Notes: generated by a model from the sequence alone, not told the origin. DNA of 64,000 nucleotides from Breviolum minutum Mf 1.05b.01 (GCA_000507305.1 DF239028.1:311683-375682), one strand, 5' to 3'; positions 49,099 through 60,049 are shown, counted from the stretch's first letter. A program made the numbers and translations.

Positions 49099-50141
49099 AT
49101 GATTCCACCCCAGACGTTGAACAGCTCGCCCAATTCACCACGTTCTAAGTTTATTTCCGAGGAATTGGTTGTACTTATAGCAATGATTTGTGAAGCTCAA
49201 AGGTCATGAGGAGTGTAGATCATTACGGGGTCAGACTAGTGCCACTCTCGATTTAACAGATATGCAAATTAGATATGTTGCAGGTGTATACTACACACAT
49301 ATTGTATAGTGCATGTGTAAACAAGATTGGATAACTTTAGTTTAGAAAACTTCTCCGTTCGAGCCATGACACATGGGCCACGCTGGATCACAGCCATGCT
49401 TGTTGGTAGCACTGCCATCATGGGCCAGACTTTCCCACTTGCATCGCCCAGCAACCAAAACAACTGAGCAACCTGCCAACATCATAAGAAACAAACCTTT
49501 TCGACATTTTCAACAATCACAAACTCACAAACAATGGAACAAAGTGGACCCATCCTGACAAGCTTAGTTAGCAAGCCTAGCCAACTCGCGACTCTTTTGG
49601 TGCCGGATTCAAGGCGCGATTGTGTCAACTTGAGCAGTGATCAAAAGCCTGGTTCTACTTCCATCTTGTATAATCTTGTATACATTTAAGTCATTGTACA
49701 GGCTCCTAGATTTCTAAGCACGCAGTATATCTATGTATAATCTACAAGGGTTTTGTTGCCACTTCTCACTTGAATGACCTAACAACTTTGGGTTGCTCAG
49801 GATTCCAGTGACCACGAGGAAGATAACATTTTATAGAGATCCTAGTTCTAATGTGAACACTCCCATCGTACGGTGGTACCTGAATTGCTTACGCTTGAAG
49901 TTGGCCATAGATTGTTGCCATCAGATGGTGGAGTATGTGGTTAAATGCTGTCAAATGATATGTCCCTCATTAGAAATTATATTTAAATATATACACAGTA
50001 GAACACGGGCATGTACATATGTGTACTTTATCATGTAATTGGAGAATGGTATCTTAGTGTGGCGATTGTAGAAACTGAAGAACTATTGACATGGTTTCGT
50101 GATCCATCAAGATCGGATTGCATGTGTTGCTTCACTTTTAG

Positions 50142-50236
50142 GTTTTGTGCCGCAGCCATTGGCTTATGCATCTTTTGCGATGCGCCTAGAACACTGGAGG
50201 GAAGACTTGCTGCGATTGGACAAAGACACTTGGTGA
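50142..50236 (+). CDS. Possible exon
   Basis: Acceptor CACTTTTAG, then FVPQPLAYASFAMRLEHWRE and DLLRLDKDTW, with TGA or a donor TTG|GTGAAA. It has good coding composition. A family C element begins 20 bases later. Confidence 0.4.
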
Positions 50237-50256
50237 AAGACACAGGCTGAAAGTTG

Positions 50257-50367
50257 ATGTGGGTGTTTCCTAAAATGGTGGTACCCAACAACCATGGGTT
50301 TTCCTACTAAAAAAATGATCATTTTGGGGTGTTTTGGGGGTACCACCATTTAAGGAAACCCCCATGT
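50257..50367. mobile_element. Inverted-repeat element, family C
   Basis: GTGGGTGTTTCCTAAAATGGTGGTACCC faces GGGTACCACCATTTAAGGAAACCCCCA, with arms of more than 25 bases. Confidence 0.95.
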
Positions 50368-50677
50368 GTGAGACATCTTTCCTCAAATTTCAATCAAAAG
50401 TTTGACCTTTGGGAAGTCAGAATCTCCATGGAACAATGAGTCGCCAAAAACCCTCCGTTTTTCCCCAAAACGTCGCCATGAAATTTAATCGACCCGAAAA
50501 GCCTCCTTGGGTTATCATTGTGAGAGCTTCCCCGCAAAATACCACAGAACATCAGAAAGTCTCCCGAAAATTCACTGATCTTATATATTTTCATGTCGGG
50601 ACCCTCTTAGAAAATTATTTGGAGTCTTGGAGGGTGGAGTTGGTGTCTCAAATCATGTTCTGCTAATAATTTGGTTA

Positions 50678-50780
50678 CCCTCCCGAAGTTTAACATAGCA
50701 CCTGAAAATGATGGTTTGGAAGATGATTTTCCTTTTCCAGGGGTGTATTCTCAGGTTCCATGTTAATCTTCCGAGGTGTA
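50678..50780. mobile_element. Inverted-repeat element, family B
   Basis: ACCCTCCCGAAGTTTAACATAGCACCTGA faces TCAGGTTCCATGTTAATCTTCCGAGGTGT. Confidence 0.85.
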
Positions 50781-51192
50781 GCCCCCATATATTTTCCTTC
50801 CTGCTTTTCTGCAAAAAATAGCAGCATGACTCGGCAAAGTTTGAGGAGCCAGACTAGTGAACTCCTAGCTTGCTTTTTTCGACGTGACGATCTCGTTGGC
50901 AACAGCTTCATGCGATGTGGGATCCTCCCCCCCAAAAAAATGACGACTTGAATTCAGAATGGTTAAACGGTAAGCACGTCACCCAGATATATATACCCAA
51001 ATGATCCCAAATGCTATGCTCACACAGTTCACAAGTTCACAGACTCAACTTCTCCTTGGAAGCTTCCACTTGGCCCACCAAGGATAGAACTGGATCTTTA
51101 TTTCTCTGTAGCAGCATCATCAAACATGCTGGCAAAGGCGCTTTGAGTGAAGCTCATTGTCCTGTCCTTTTGGATATCGTCCGATTTTCATG

Positions 51193-51428
51193 GGATAAAC
51201 CACCTTAGGAATCATTCGCTTGGGTCCTCACCATATTTGGATCATACTGGTACTTACTAGGTGGTGGTTTCGAATATTTTTTTGTTCACCCCGATCCCTA
51301 GGGAGATGATCCAATTTCACGATCATATTTTTCAAAGGAGTTGGTTCAACCACCAACCTGTGGGCCTATCTTTTGTGAAGAAGAGGGTCAGGTGATAAAC
51401 CACTTAGGAATCATTCGCTTAGTCGGGT
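51193..51428. mobile_element. Insertion carrying a family A element between ~30-bp direct repeats
   Basis: GATAAACCACCTTAGGAATCATTCGCTTGGGTC (from 51193) recurs as GATAAACCACTTAGGAATCATTCGCTTAGTCGGGTC (to 51428). Between them lies GGTCCTCACCATATTTGGAT, continuing into a full family A element (51257-51358). Confidence 0.85.
51257..51358. mobile_element. Inverted-repeat element, family A
   Basis: Starts CTAGGTGGTGGTTTCGAATA and ends GTTGGTTCAACCACCAACCT. The 35 bases before it are the same as those before the copy at 56939. Confidence 0.9.
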
Positions 51429-51717
51429 CAGTGGATGTTTTGTTGGATGCAAGTATCCAACACTTGTACCTATCATGCCTTTCCCAAGATGCTTTTCCCA
51501 GTTATTTTCTGTGATTACAACGATCTTTCAGTACATGTCCATGGATTATTTGAATGGACTTTGGGCAACCCCACGAGAAAAAAAACACTCTATTTAGATT
51601 TAAATGCATATGATTTAATATCCAGAGATCGTTGGTCAAATTTACAACCTCTAAAATGTCTGCCGACTTTTGTTACGAGCAGATTTGGAGTTTGCCAAAT
51701 GAAAAAATGACTGGCAG

Positions 51718-51818
51718 GATCCACCTGGCCCTTAGCAGCAGCACTCTTGGTAGAATTTCCAGCTGATGTTGCAACATACAATGCGGCCATTGCATGTAAT
51801 GGCAGCTCTGAAATTACT
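51718..51818 (+). CDS. PPR-repeat exon, possibly frameshifted
   Basis: Acceptor ATGACTGGCAG, then WPLAAALLVEFPADVATYNA and AIAC. It holds the second helix of one PPR and the first of the next. Just after A-I-A-C the expected ALKLLEDC continues only in another frame, so either an intron boundary or a one-base change lies there. It is the first exon of the downstream PPR series. Confidence 0.6.
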
Positions 51819-52981
51819 TGAGGATTGTTGGATGAATATATAGTTGATGGGGTTGGATGGGTTCTCCTCTCATGTATCGACATGCGAGTGATGTGGGTGA
51901 TGCAAGCGCAGGTAGATATGCCATACACACTGCCATGAGGATTGTTTGGATATGGTATTCTTTAGGTATGAAAGATTGTAAGGTATAATTCTGACGCGCA
52001 GCACGCCACATAGGAGATAGACTAGCTGACTAGCTGACTAACATTCAAGTCACCGTGGCATGTGTCCATCTAAATCTATACCGTTGCTTTTACGAGTTGC
52101 TCCATTTGACCTGCGCCAATGATTCGGTAGACTTGCCATGCTCATGGAAATCTGAGGGTACCCCTCCAAGAAATAAGACCCTATTCAGTTAGTAAGGGCT
52201 GATTATCCATTGGTTTCCTTTAATAAGACCTTATTAAACAGCCATTACATACAAGAAATATCTTACCAAAGGAGTCATAGTGTCACTTCGTGATTTGCCT
52301 CTCTCACTCACCTTCGCAACGCGTATTATGGGTATCATTGATATCATCAGCATGCTTGATTAGTGATACCAGAGGTGAGTAGAAAAAATTCAAACGTAGT
52401 GGCAACCATGTAGAAGCGGTTCTTTCTGAGCTTTCGTCCTAACATTTGAAAACGGCAAAGGGTACCAGGAGCCCCTTGGCCCTTTGTTATTTGTGGCCTT
52501 CCATAGCACCATAGGATGAAACAAGGGGAAATAAGCGATGCTGAGGAATCAATGATGATGTAAGCCATCATCGCTTGCTATGTTTTTCTGTTGGGCTGGA
52601 AAGAATTTAAAACATTACTTGCAAGGCCTTAAAATGATGGTAATCTACTTCTATCAGTGCGGTTAAAGGGAGACATATAGCAAACTATGATCCCGGAATC
52701 CGAAATCCCTATGCACCAACGAGTGTCATGGGTGTCATGGGATGGGATCCGGGTTTTGATAAATCAGTGGCCACCCAACTAGCCTGAATTTGATTTATAT
52801 AGCCCTAGGTACACATATTGAACTGAGGTCATATTATGTATGTATACATATTCTTACTGTAGATGTTATATACTGTATGTGTATTTTAATATTTATATCT
52901 ATATACATATATAGCTACATATTTTTCATCCCAGAGTACTTAACCCTTTACATAGATCGAATCTAATGCGTTTTTTTTCAG

Positions 52982-53068
52982 CAACTTCGAGAAGCTGCCC
53001 GAGCAAAGGCAAAGGTCAATGGCAACAAGCTTTGGAACTTTTCCATCAAATGCCCTTGGCAAGACTTG
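52982..53068 (+). CDS. PPR-repeat exon
   Basis: After a pyrimidine run and CAG the frame reads CPSKGKGQWQQALELFHQMP then LARL, followed by GTGACT. G-Q-W-Q-Q-A-L-E-L-F-x-Q-M-P is an almost canonical dinoflagellate PPR second helix. Confidence 0.8.
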
Positions 53069-53137
53069 TGACTGGGCGGATTCGGCTATGTGGGACGGGG
53101 TGGTTGGTTGGAAAAAATGGAGAGTGTCACCTTTAGA

Positions 53138-53292
53138 AAGTGGGCCCCGGATCCACTTATAAGATGTTATAAGTAGTGTCCCATATATAATTCCACCTTG
53201 CAGGGGTGAAAGAAGCCTAGTTACCCTATTTTGTAAAGGCCATGTATGGGGGGTTTCAATTCTGTTTGTGACTCGTTTTTGTTGGGCCCACC
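53138..53292. repeat. Repeat with GGGCCC ends (copy 1)
   Basis: GTGGGCCCCGGATCCACTTATAAG, then TTCCACCTTGCAGGGGTGAAA and TTGTTGGGCCCAC. A related copy is at 63308-63460, with GGCCCCCGGATCC, TTCCACTTAGAGGGGTGAAA and TAGGGGCCCAC. Confidence 0.75.
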
Positions 53293-53759
53293 TGCTGAAG
53301 GTGTTTTCCGCAATATCGCGGATAAGTGTGAAAGGGTTACAGTATTAGAGGTTCAATCTTTCCAGATCACAACCTGCTAAGTGGATACTTCTGTTATACA
53401 TAAACCACTCATAAACCAGGTGGCTGGTGCGTAGATGCTGAATCCCCAATGGACGGCCATACATTAGATACGGCACAAAAGTATTCACATGAACGTGGGA
53501 CTCTTAACATACGAGTCAATCCCTAGGAACTGAGCTTCATATCTTTCCAAGTCTTCCTATATACTTGAATCTGGCACTCCGGGCAAAAAAAGAAACCCTG
53601 AGCAACCAATACTCGTGTCAGCTGAAAACACCTCATTTTACCAAGCCCTCTAAGGATCCAAATCATTGACATGCTGAGCAATGACTCATGACCATGTGTT
53701 TTTTTTTACTAGATGTGTTGTCAGACACACCCTTTCTTTGAAACGATGGCATCCTCATA

Positions 53760-53890
53760 TAGAACAACACATCTCTCCCAAGGGATATACCGATGTGTCC
53801 TTTGGCGCCTGCATTAGTGCTTCCTGTCAGTGGCAGAACTGTTGCGAGTTGTTGGACGAAATGAGATGCTTGGAAGCTATCAACGCCATA
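53760..53890 (+). CDS. PPR-repeat exon
   Basis: The frame reads YTDVSFGACISASCQWQNCC then ELLDEMRCLEAINAI. It is a complete PPR (D-V-S-F-x-A-x-I-S-A, then W-x-x-x-x-E-L-L-D-E-M) with the usual GG before W reduced to S-C-Q-W. Exon limits are uncertain. Confidence 0.7.
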
Positions 53891-53909
53891 TGTATTTGTT
53901 GGGAGTGAA

Positions 53910-55095
53910 GTTAAATGTGTTCAAAATGGGAAGTTGAAACACCTTTCGAACTTACAGTAGTTTGTTTTTTTGGGGGGGGGATGGATGGAACATGAGAGTT
54001 TTTGAGCCCATGAACTGCGTAAACAAAAAGGTTGAAAGCTTTATTCCTCGACAGGTGAGCGAATGGAAGCGTAGTGAAAACTGGCGATTTTTGTTTGGCG
54101 ACCATTAAAAGTGCCAATCAAAACCAGCAAACGGTGGTTTGGGAGGAGAAGTCTCCAATTAGGAATGAGCTCATTCCAATTTTCGGAAACGAATGCAAAT
54201 TTTTGATATGGTCATATGCCAAGGCCAGTGAAGTGTAATGGATTCAAGGTCATATGTAATGTATGCGTGTACATGTTCGCGCTTCTATCAAGTTCGGCCG
54301 TGGTTAGGTGGAAGGATTTGGTTTGGGACCTCACAAGACAAATGCCATTTCCAATTAATGATTGCAGTTGTTGCATGTAGGATTGCATTCAAATTGTGAC
54401 AGGTATATTGTGATGACAATTTGATGTTTAAAGTTTAGATATGTCATTATGTATTCAGGGATTTCTGAAGTGCCACACTATGCGCTCCACAGATTATCAT
54501 AGAGACGCTACTAACAGCGGTTGAAAGTAGCTTGTCCGGCAGGTTGCAAATTTCAACAGACATCCCAGGCTACATGTGAATATACGTATATAATATATAT
54601 ATAGACCGACGTGATAGTGCTCCCCTTCCATCCCTGCGATTGGAATGAAATAATTCCTGGTGGACCGCCGTTGACGTGTTGTCATGGCCTCACAAGTTTG
54701 TCAGGTATGCAAAGTAAGACTTGTTTGTTAAAAAAAGTAGGCGCAACAGTAAGAATGTATATATAGTAGAATGGAAAACTAAGGCTAGAGAAATGTCATG
54801 TTATAAAGATGTTATGTATTGGTATATATGTTTTTTTCTGCTGCGAAATCTATCTCAGACGAATCCAAGTGTCTTTTAGTTCGGCACCCCGGAAGCTACT
54901 TTAGAAACTGAGTTTCCATTTATCCCAGTCGCTGACTCTTGTTGATTATTCTCATCAAAAGCCATACAATACCAGTCCTAAGATACTATAATTATCAGCA
55001 ATAAATTCTTTGATTCCCTAATAATTCGAAGGTATTGACATCGATTCAATTTGATCCATTGATTCTTCAAGCCATCCTATTCCTCCATCAATTTT
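53910..55095. other. Intron-like interval
   Basis: No exon was seen. It contains short (TA)n tracts (near 54595 and 54820) and ordinary AT-rich sequence. Confidence 0.5.
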
Positions 55096-55108
55096 TGTTT
55101 GACCTCAG

Positions 55109-55230
55109 GATTTCAGAGATGTGAGTTGAATTTAATTGCTCTGAATGCAGCCATCAGTGCTTGCAGAGATGGGACAGATGCATGGCAAGCAGCGCTGCAA
55201 CTCTTAGAATGGATGTTGGAGGAGGCAGGG
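55109..55230 (+). CDS. PPR-repeat exon, donor inside a hairpin element
   Basis: Acceptor TGACCTCAG, then RCELNLIALNAAISACRDGT and DAWQAALQLLEWMLEEAG. One complete canonical PPR. The donor CAGGG|GTACTT is formed by the first bases of the inverted-repeat element at 55233. Confidence 0.85.
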
Positions 55231-55232
55231 GT

Positions 55233-55362
55233 ACTTGGATGTCCCAGGAAGTTAGTAAATGATACATGGTTAGCAAATGGGTTTTAACCTACTTATAAAT
55301 GGGGTATATTGGGGTTATAACCCATTTACCAACCATTTACTAACTTCCTGAAACATCCAAGT
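55233..55362. mobile_element. Inverted-repeat element making the 5' end of an intron
   Basis: ACTTGGATGTCCCAGGAAGTTAGTAAATG, continuing through GCAAATGGGTTTTAACC, faces GGTTATAACCCATTTACC, continuing to CATTTACTAACTTCCTGAAACATCCAAGT. The arms are about 45 bases. It begins at the PPR exon boundary. Confidence 0.95.
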
Positions 55363-55677
55363 ATGCAGTTGGCCTAGGTTGGATGTTTCGATGAATTTGG
55401 AGGGCAGACATTGTTGGTGGGGATGGATGAAAGCTATAGTGATTGATTGATGACCGAATTCATTGCTGGCCAACCGGATAGAACGTGTACGGAAGATAAA
55501 CTACCTAACAACTCAGGCAGTATTAGCATTACAAGTATAGATTTGCCAAAGTGCGTCCAGATGTTTCGCTGAAAGCAGTGATTCTGTTGATAGTTCTTAA
55601 ATCCAACCAACCAACTCTACACTTGATAGTAGGATGTGATAGGTAGTTTACCGTGCTATTTACGAAGGGTGTTGCAT

Positions 55678-55818
55678 GCCCCCCAAAATCATGCTTCAAT
55701 GATGTTGAACACCTTTTGAAAATTAACGGCTGGAACCCAAAAATGAAGGTTTGGAAATGTTTTTTTCTTTTGAAACTGGTGTGTTTTCAGCTTCCATCTT
55801 AATTTTCCAGGGTGTACC
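55678..55818. mobile_element. Family B element, diverged
   Basis: GCCCCCCAAAATCATG and GGCTGGAACCCAAAAATGAAGG face TTCAGCTTCCATCTTAATTTTCCAGGGTGT. Confidence 0.6.
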
Positions 55819-56548
55819 TCCAAGACGATCCTTTTCCTTTACTAGAGGTTCATGGGGTTCCTACTTTGGGGGCGTGATCTTTGTAGCATTTACCCATACA
55901 TCATTTGTTGAGGTCGTCTCATGGAAGTAGAAAATGGACCCTTTGGAGACTAAACTCATCTTCCAGGGAGACTAAATGTTCCACTTCCATGATTGTGGGA
56001 AGGGATAAATCCAATGATGTGCTATTCAAGGAGGGTGCCCCAAAAAAATGATGTTCGAGATGGGCATGGGTAAGGTGTCCATTGCAAGACACAATTTGCT
56101 GTTTCTCCACGAGATGCTGGTAAACTGCTGATGGCACAATAGAGCAATCATGCACAACATTCGACATTCACCTATTCTCACTCTGTGGTGGTACCAGCAA
56201 TGTTGGTGATCCAATTTATCGTTGTCAAACGTGAAAAGATACAATTACATTAACTACTATGGAATACACAGCAAGAGTTAAAAAACACAACACCAAAAAT
56301 ATTGACATGTGCAATGCGCAAAGATTGCAAAAGATGTTACCACAAAAAAAGCTTGAGTTGTGAGCAACTCCCCCCTGAAACTCCCAAAGAACTCAAAAAA
56401 ATCACTGTTAATTTCCATTTCCAAACTTCACCCAACCCAAAAACAACACAAGATCAACAAACCCGGAATCAAAGGAACCATAACCAGACTTCCTAACTTC
56501 CCAACTTCCAAAAGAACAACACCAAACACGATGGGCCACTGATGGGTG

Positions 56549-56640
56549 GGTGGGAGGTCATTAGACCTGACCATATCAGTTTTAGTGGAGCAATCTCTGC
56601 ATGTGGCTCCCAACAACATTGGTTGGAGGCACGGAAGAGT
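56549..56640 (+). CDS. PPR-repeat exon
   Basis: The frame reads VIRPDHISFSGAISACGSQQ then HWLEARKSGVSF. P-D-x-I-S-F-x-x-A-I-S-A-C-G is a clear first helix, and the second (H-W-L-E-A-R) is short. The acceptor was not fixed. Confidence 0.65.
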
Positions 56641-56938
56641 GGCGTTTCTTTCTAACAAAGTTGTTTTTTTTTAATAGGAGGATGGATGGAAACAACACAT
56701 CCACACTTGAAAACCAGGATTTTTCAGATGCATAGTTGATGCATGTATTCGGGATTTTTTCAGGTGGAGTAGGATATGTTTGGAGAAGACGTTGGTGAAA
56801 CTTGTAAATCGCTTTGCCGCTTGATGTCAAACCAAAAATACTTGCAGATAATATTTGAATGCATCTTTTCACTCTCCCATTTTTCAAATTGCAACTCCTG
56901 TTAAGGTCCTCACCATATTTGGATCATACTGGTACTTA

Positions 56939-57037
56939 CTAGGTGGTGGTTTCAAATATTTCTTATGTTCACCCTTATTTGGGGAAATGATCCAATTTGA
57001 CTCATATTTTTCCAGATGGGTTGGTTCAACCACCAAG
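56939..57037. mobile_element. Inverted-repeat element, family A
   Basis: Starts CTAGGTGGTGGTTTCAAATA and ends GGTTGGTTCAACCACCAAG. It shares a 35-base left flank with the copy at 51257. Confidence 0.95.
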
Positions 57038-57074
57038 CAGCTTACCTTTCTTTGCGAAGAAATATGTGTTTCAA

Positions 57075-57190
57075 AATAAAGACGCCCAAACCTCTTCTGT
57101 TGAGGTCTTGGAGTTGCTTCAGCAGTTGCCATTGCATCAGGTGGTGGAAACGGATGTTGGAGGGGAGCAAATTGGTGGAATAAAATAACT
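57075..57190 (+). CDS. PPR-like exon
   Basis: The frame reads AQTSSVEVLELLQQLPLHQV then VETDVGG. V-L-E-L-L-Q-Q-L-P-x-x-x-V-x-x-D-V fits the end of one repeat and the start of the next. The frame also reads through the family A element upstream, which is probably intronic. Confidence 0.45.
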
Positions 57191-57229
57191 CGGACTGGGG
57201 GAAGTGATTCAATGTTTCAACAGATACCA

Positions 57230-57337
57230 TCCCTCAAGCTAGCATGGCACCTGATGGTCGGAAAGTTGGAATACTTGTAAAAGTTTCCTTTTGGGATGAC
57301 CTATTTTCAGGGGATATGTTAGTTTTAGGGAGTGTAA
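57230..57337. mobile_element. Inverted-repeat element, family B
   Basis: CCCTCAAGCTAGCATGGCACCTGA faces TTTTCAGGGGATATGTTAGTTTTAGGGAG, an imperfect pairing. Confidence 0.75.
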
Positions 57338-57444
57338 GTCTACTCAAGATCCACGAAAATTTGTTCGTCATTTTACATCATTTATATTCATTTATATAAT
57401 CAGGTCACTGCATTCACACCTATATTCAGTTCCGAAATCGCCAG

Positions 57445-57535
57445 GTTTCTGCTGATGTCATTTTGTATAGCTCAGCAATTACCGCTTGTCAACGAGGCCT
57501 GGGGGAGAACACATCGAGACTGTTGATGACGATCA
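57445..57535 (+). CDS. PPR-repeat exon
   Basis: Acceptor AATCGCCAG, then VSADVILYSSAITACQRGLG and ENTSRLLMTIM. A-D-V-I-L-Y-S-S-A-I-T-A-C is a canonical first helix. The frame stays open to 57629, but the part after the GTTGGT at 57540 does not look like PPR. Confidence 0.75.
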
Positions 57536-57690
57536 TGGTTGGTTTGTTGCTGCTAAATGCTGCTAAGATCCAAGTGTTCGAAGATGTGAAAAATTCTTTG
57601 GAGAAGCAGTCAGAAGAGGATGATGTTTGAATGTTTGACCATTTTGGGGGGGTAATGAACACCTCGATAAGTTTCAACTCCTATCCACAG

Positions 57691-57775
57691 GTTCCCAGTG
57701 GGCCGCCGCAATAGAGCTGTTGAGAGTCATGCAAGCAGTGGAGCACCTGGGACAGAAAGGGCCCATCATTTGGCC
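57691..57775 (+). CDS. PPR-repeat exon
   Basis: Acceptor CTATCCACAG, then SQWAAAIELLRVMQAVEHLG and QKG. S-Q-W-A-A-A-I-E-L-L-x-x-M supplies the second helix that the exon at 57445 begins. Confidence 0.8.
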
Positions 57776-58214
57776 AACACCATGTGTTCAGAGTTTTCGT
57801 TACTTTTATTAGCCATTCTTACTGCATATTGGCAAGTATATACAGTATATAAATAAATGCAAATACAAGTCAGTGCAGGGATTTGTGGAAGTTTGGAAGA
57901 CACAAATCACAACCTTTTGGGTCAATTTTGCTATTTTCGAGGTGGGATTGTTGGGTAATTTGAGCTATGGATATGCTGGATACTCCCACATCAAGGAAGT
58001 ACACTGCCTGTGAATGCTGATGGGCTCATATGGGTTGACTGGGTTGACTCCGAAAAGGAGAAGAGATAAAAAAGGACCTAAGAAAAAAGCTGAGGTTCAT
58101 CCAACTTTATGTAAACAGGTCAAAGTTTTCAACCTTACCTTCAACCTGTTCACTTTCATGTATCTATAGTCATCCAAAATGTCTTCCAACAAGTTGAGGT
58201 GAATTTGTACTGCA

Positions 58215-58399
58215 GTTTTTCAGATGGTTTGAAACGGGTCCACCGAGATGAATATTGCATCCTGCTGAGGTTACTTCCAGACATCTTCAGCTTTTCCGCA
58301 ACCATCAGTGCCATTGCTGACAGCCACCTGATAGATGGCTGGCAGCGTGCAGTGGCTACCTTCGAAGAGATGCTACGAAGCACCTGGGAGCTACAGTGA
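58215..58399 (+). CDS. PPR-repeat exon
   Basis: After GTACTGCAG the frame reads FSDGLKRVHRDEYCILLRLL then PDIFSFSATISAIADSHLID and GWQRAVATFEEMLRSTWELQ. One full PPR (D-I-F-S-F-S-A-T-I-S-A, then G-W-Q-R-A-V-A-T-F-E-E-M). A stop coincides with the exon end (CTACAG|TGA). Confidence 0.8.
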
Positions 58400-58588
58400 C
58401 GATAGCCCCCCAAGTGTTTACACCCTCTGCTTCTGAAATATTCGTGGAAGTGGCTACCACAAGCACATGAAAATTCTCCAATCCTTCCAACATGACAAGT
58501 CCTTACAAGTCCCATCATGGTTTGTTTTGGTACTTCAAAAATATGTTTGGGATTTGTGAATTGTCACTCCTTCCACCGCAACAACGAG

Positions 58589-58705
58589 GTGAAGTAGCGC
58601 CCAACGAAGTGACTTGCAGCAGCTTAATGAGTGCCTGCGATAAGTGCCAGCAGTGGCAGATGGCCATAACCCTCTTGCAGCAGATGCCTTGCCTAAAGGC
58701 GTCGT
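58589..58705 (+). CDS. PPR-repeat exon
   Basis: The frame reads EVAPNEVTCSSLMSACDKCQ then QWQMAITLLQQMPCLK. It is a canonical single PPR with P-N-E-V-T-C-S-S-L-M-S-A-C and Q-W-Q-M-A-I-T-L-L-Q-Q-M-P. Acceptor CAACGAG. Confidence 0.85.
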
Positions 58706-58766
58706 TTCGCTTTTTGTTTCAATTCAACAGGGGCTTGGGGTTAAAACTAGCAAAGTAACAGTTTGC

Positions 58767-58879
58767 CACCCGGAAAACAAACATGGAACCCCAAAAGTTC
58801 GTGCTTTGTCACTTGTTTTATTCCAAAAACCAAGGGGGACCTTTTTCAGGTTCCATGTTCGTTTTCTTTTTTGGTGTAG
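58767..58879. mobile_element. Inverted-repeat element, family B
   Basis: GCCACCCGGAAAACAAACATGGAACCCC faces AGGTTCCATGTTCGTTTTCTTTTTTGGTGT. Confidence 0.8.
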
Positions 58880-59368
58880 CCCCTTCTCAGAACTCCATGT
58901 TTACCTTCTCTTTTCATTTCTTCAGCCCCTGAAATTTCACAAATACCAAGGACATGAAGCTATAGTTCAACCCCAAGTGAATCGCTCCGAAAAGATCCAT
59001 TTTTAAAAGATCACCCCCTCCCCAGGATGGAGACTTGGAACCCACTTTTCCAACAAAATCTCGCATGGTTGTCGCATTGATCTGAAACCTTGAAGCTTTC
59101 CCTCAAACAGCGTTGTTGTTGGGTTGTCGTGCTTGGGTTTCAAGGGATGTTCCAAACATGACAGGTGATGGAATTGTCAAGAGGATACCGGCAAGAGAAC
59201 TCGCCTGGATCTCTTTCCTGTGAAAAAGTTACTCAATGATTGAGTTGATGGTTTAGGTTTAGGTCAGTGGTTGCTATTCTGGTCTCATGCTCACTAATTA
59301 CACATCCTACAGTATTCATTAGGATTTCCTGCACTTGCCCACCTTTAAAGAACCGGATTTTGGACCAG

Positions 59369-59487
59369 TCAAAACGGAAGCAGGTTCCACCTGATCAATT
59401 TAGCTACAGCGCCTCAATGAGTGCATGCCACAAGTGTGGACGTTGGAATGAAGCCTTGGCGATTTTGGCCAAGATGAAAGATCCACG
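59369..59487 (+). CDS. PPR-repeat exon
   Basis: Acceptor TTTTGGACCAG and donor CACG|GTGAAG bound RKQVPPDQFSYSASMSACHK then CGRWNEALAILAKMKDP. A canonical single PPR. Confidence 0.85.
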
Positions 59488-59940
59488 GTGAAGATTTGGA
59501 ATAGTTGGGCCATCATGGAAGGCGGAAGGTCGCTACCAAATCCTGAGGCTGTTTCCTATGGGCATAGATTGTCATTGTGAGTGGTGCTTCGGTTTTATAC
59601 AACTTGTATGCTGTAAGTGGCAGGTATTTGTAACCAAGTTTTTTTGGTGACTTGAAAACTGCAAGTGACCCAAAGGTTGGTGGAAACCGCTCACATGTTC
59701 AACCGGATTTTCTGAACTGGTGCCGGGCAGGGCCCTTTTGCTAAACTGGAAAGAATTCGAGATAATTAGTAGATGAGATGCCAGATTTGCGGGAAGAAGC
59801 GGAGATCACATCACTTTCTGGATCAATTCGTTTGGTGAGAAAATCTGTGTGGGTGATACGGTGATACTTATAACTTATAGCAGACGCAATGGCACGCTAG
59901 AAACATATTGACAGCCGAAACCGCTGAACCGGCCATCTCA

Positions 59941-60010
59941 GGATCAACAACTCCTGCCTAACGAGATCACTTACAACGCTGCCATCAGTGCTTGTGGAAG
60001 ACGTGGCAGG
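59941..60010 (+). CDS. PPR-repeat exon (first helix)
   Basis: After GGCCATCTCAG the frame reads QQLLPNEITYNAAISACGRR. P-N-E-I-T-Y-N-A-A-I-S-A-C-G is the canonical PPR first helix. The exon ends about 45 bases before the transporter copy's relict leader, so that copy sits in the following intron. Confidence 0.8.
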
Positions 60011-60049
60011 CAATCCACCCCTGAACACGGACGGGAACCTCACTGAAAG

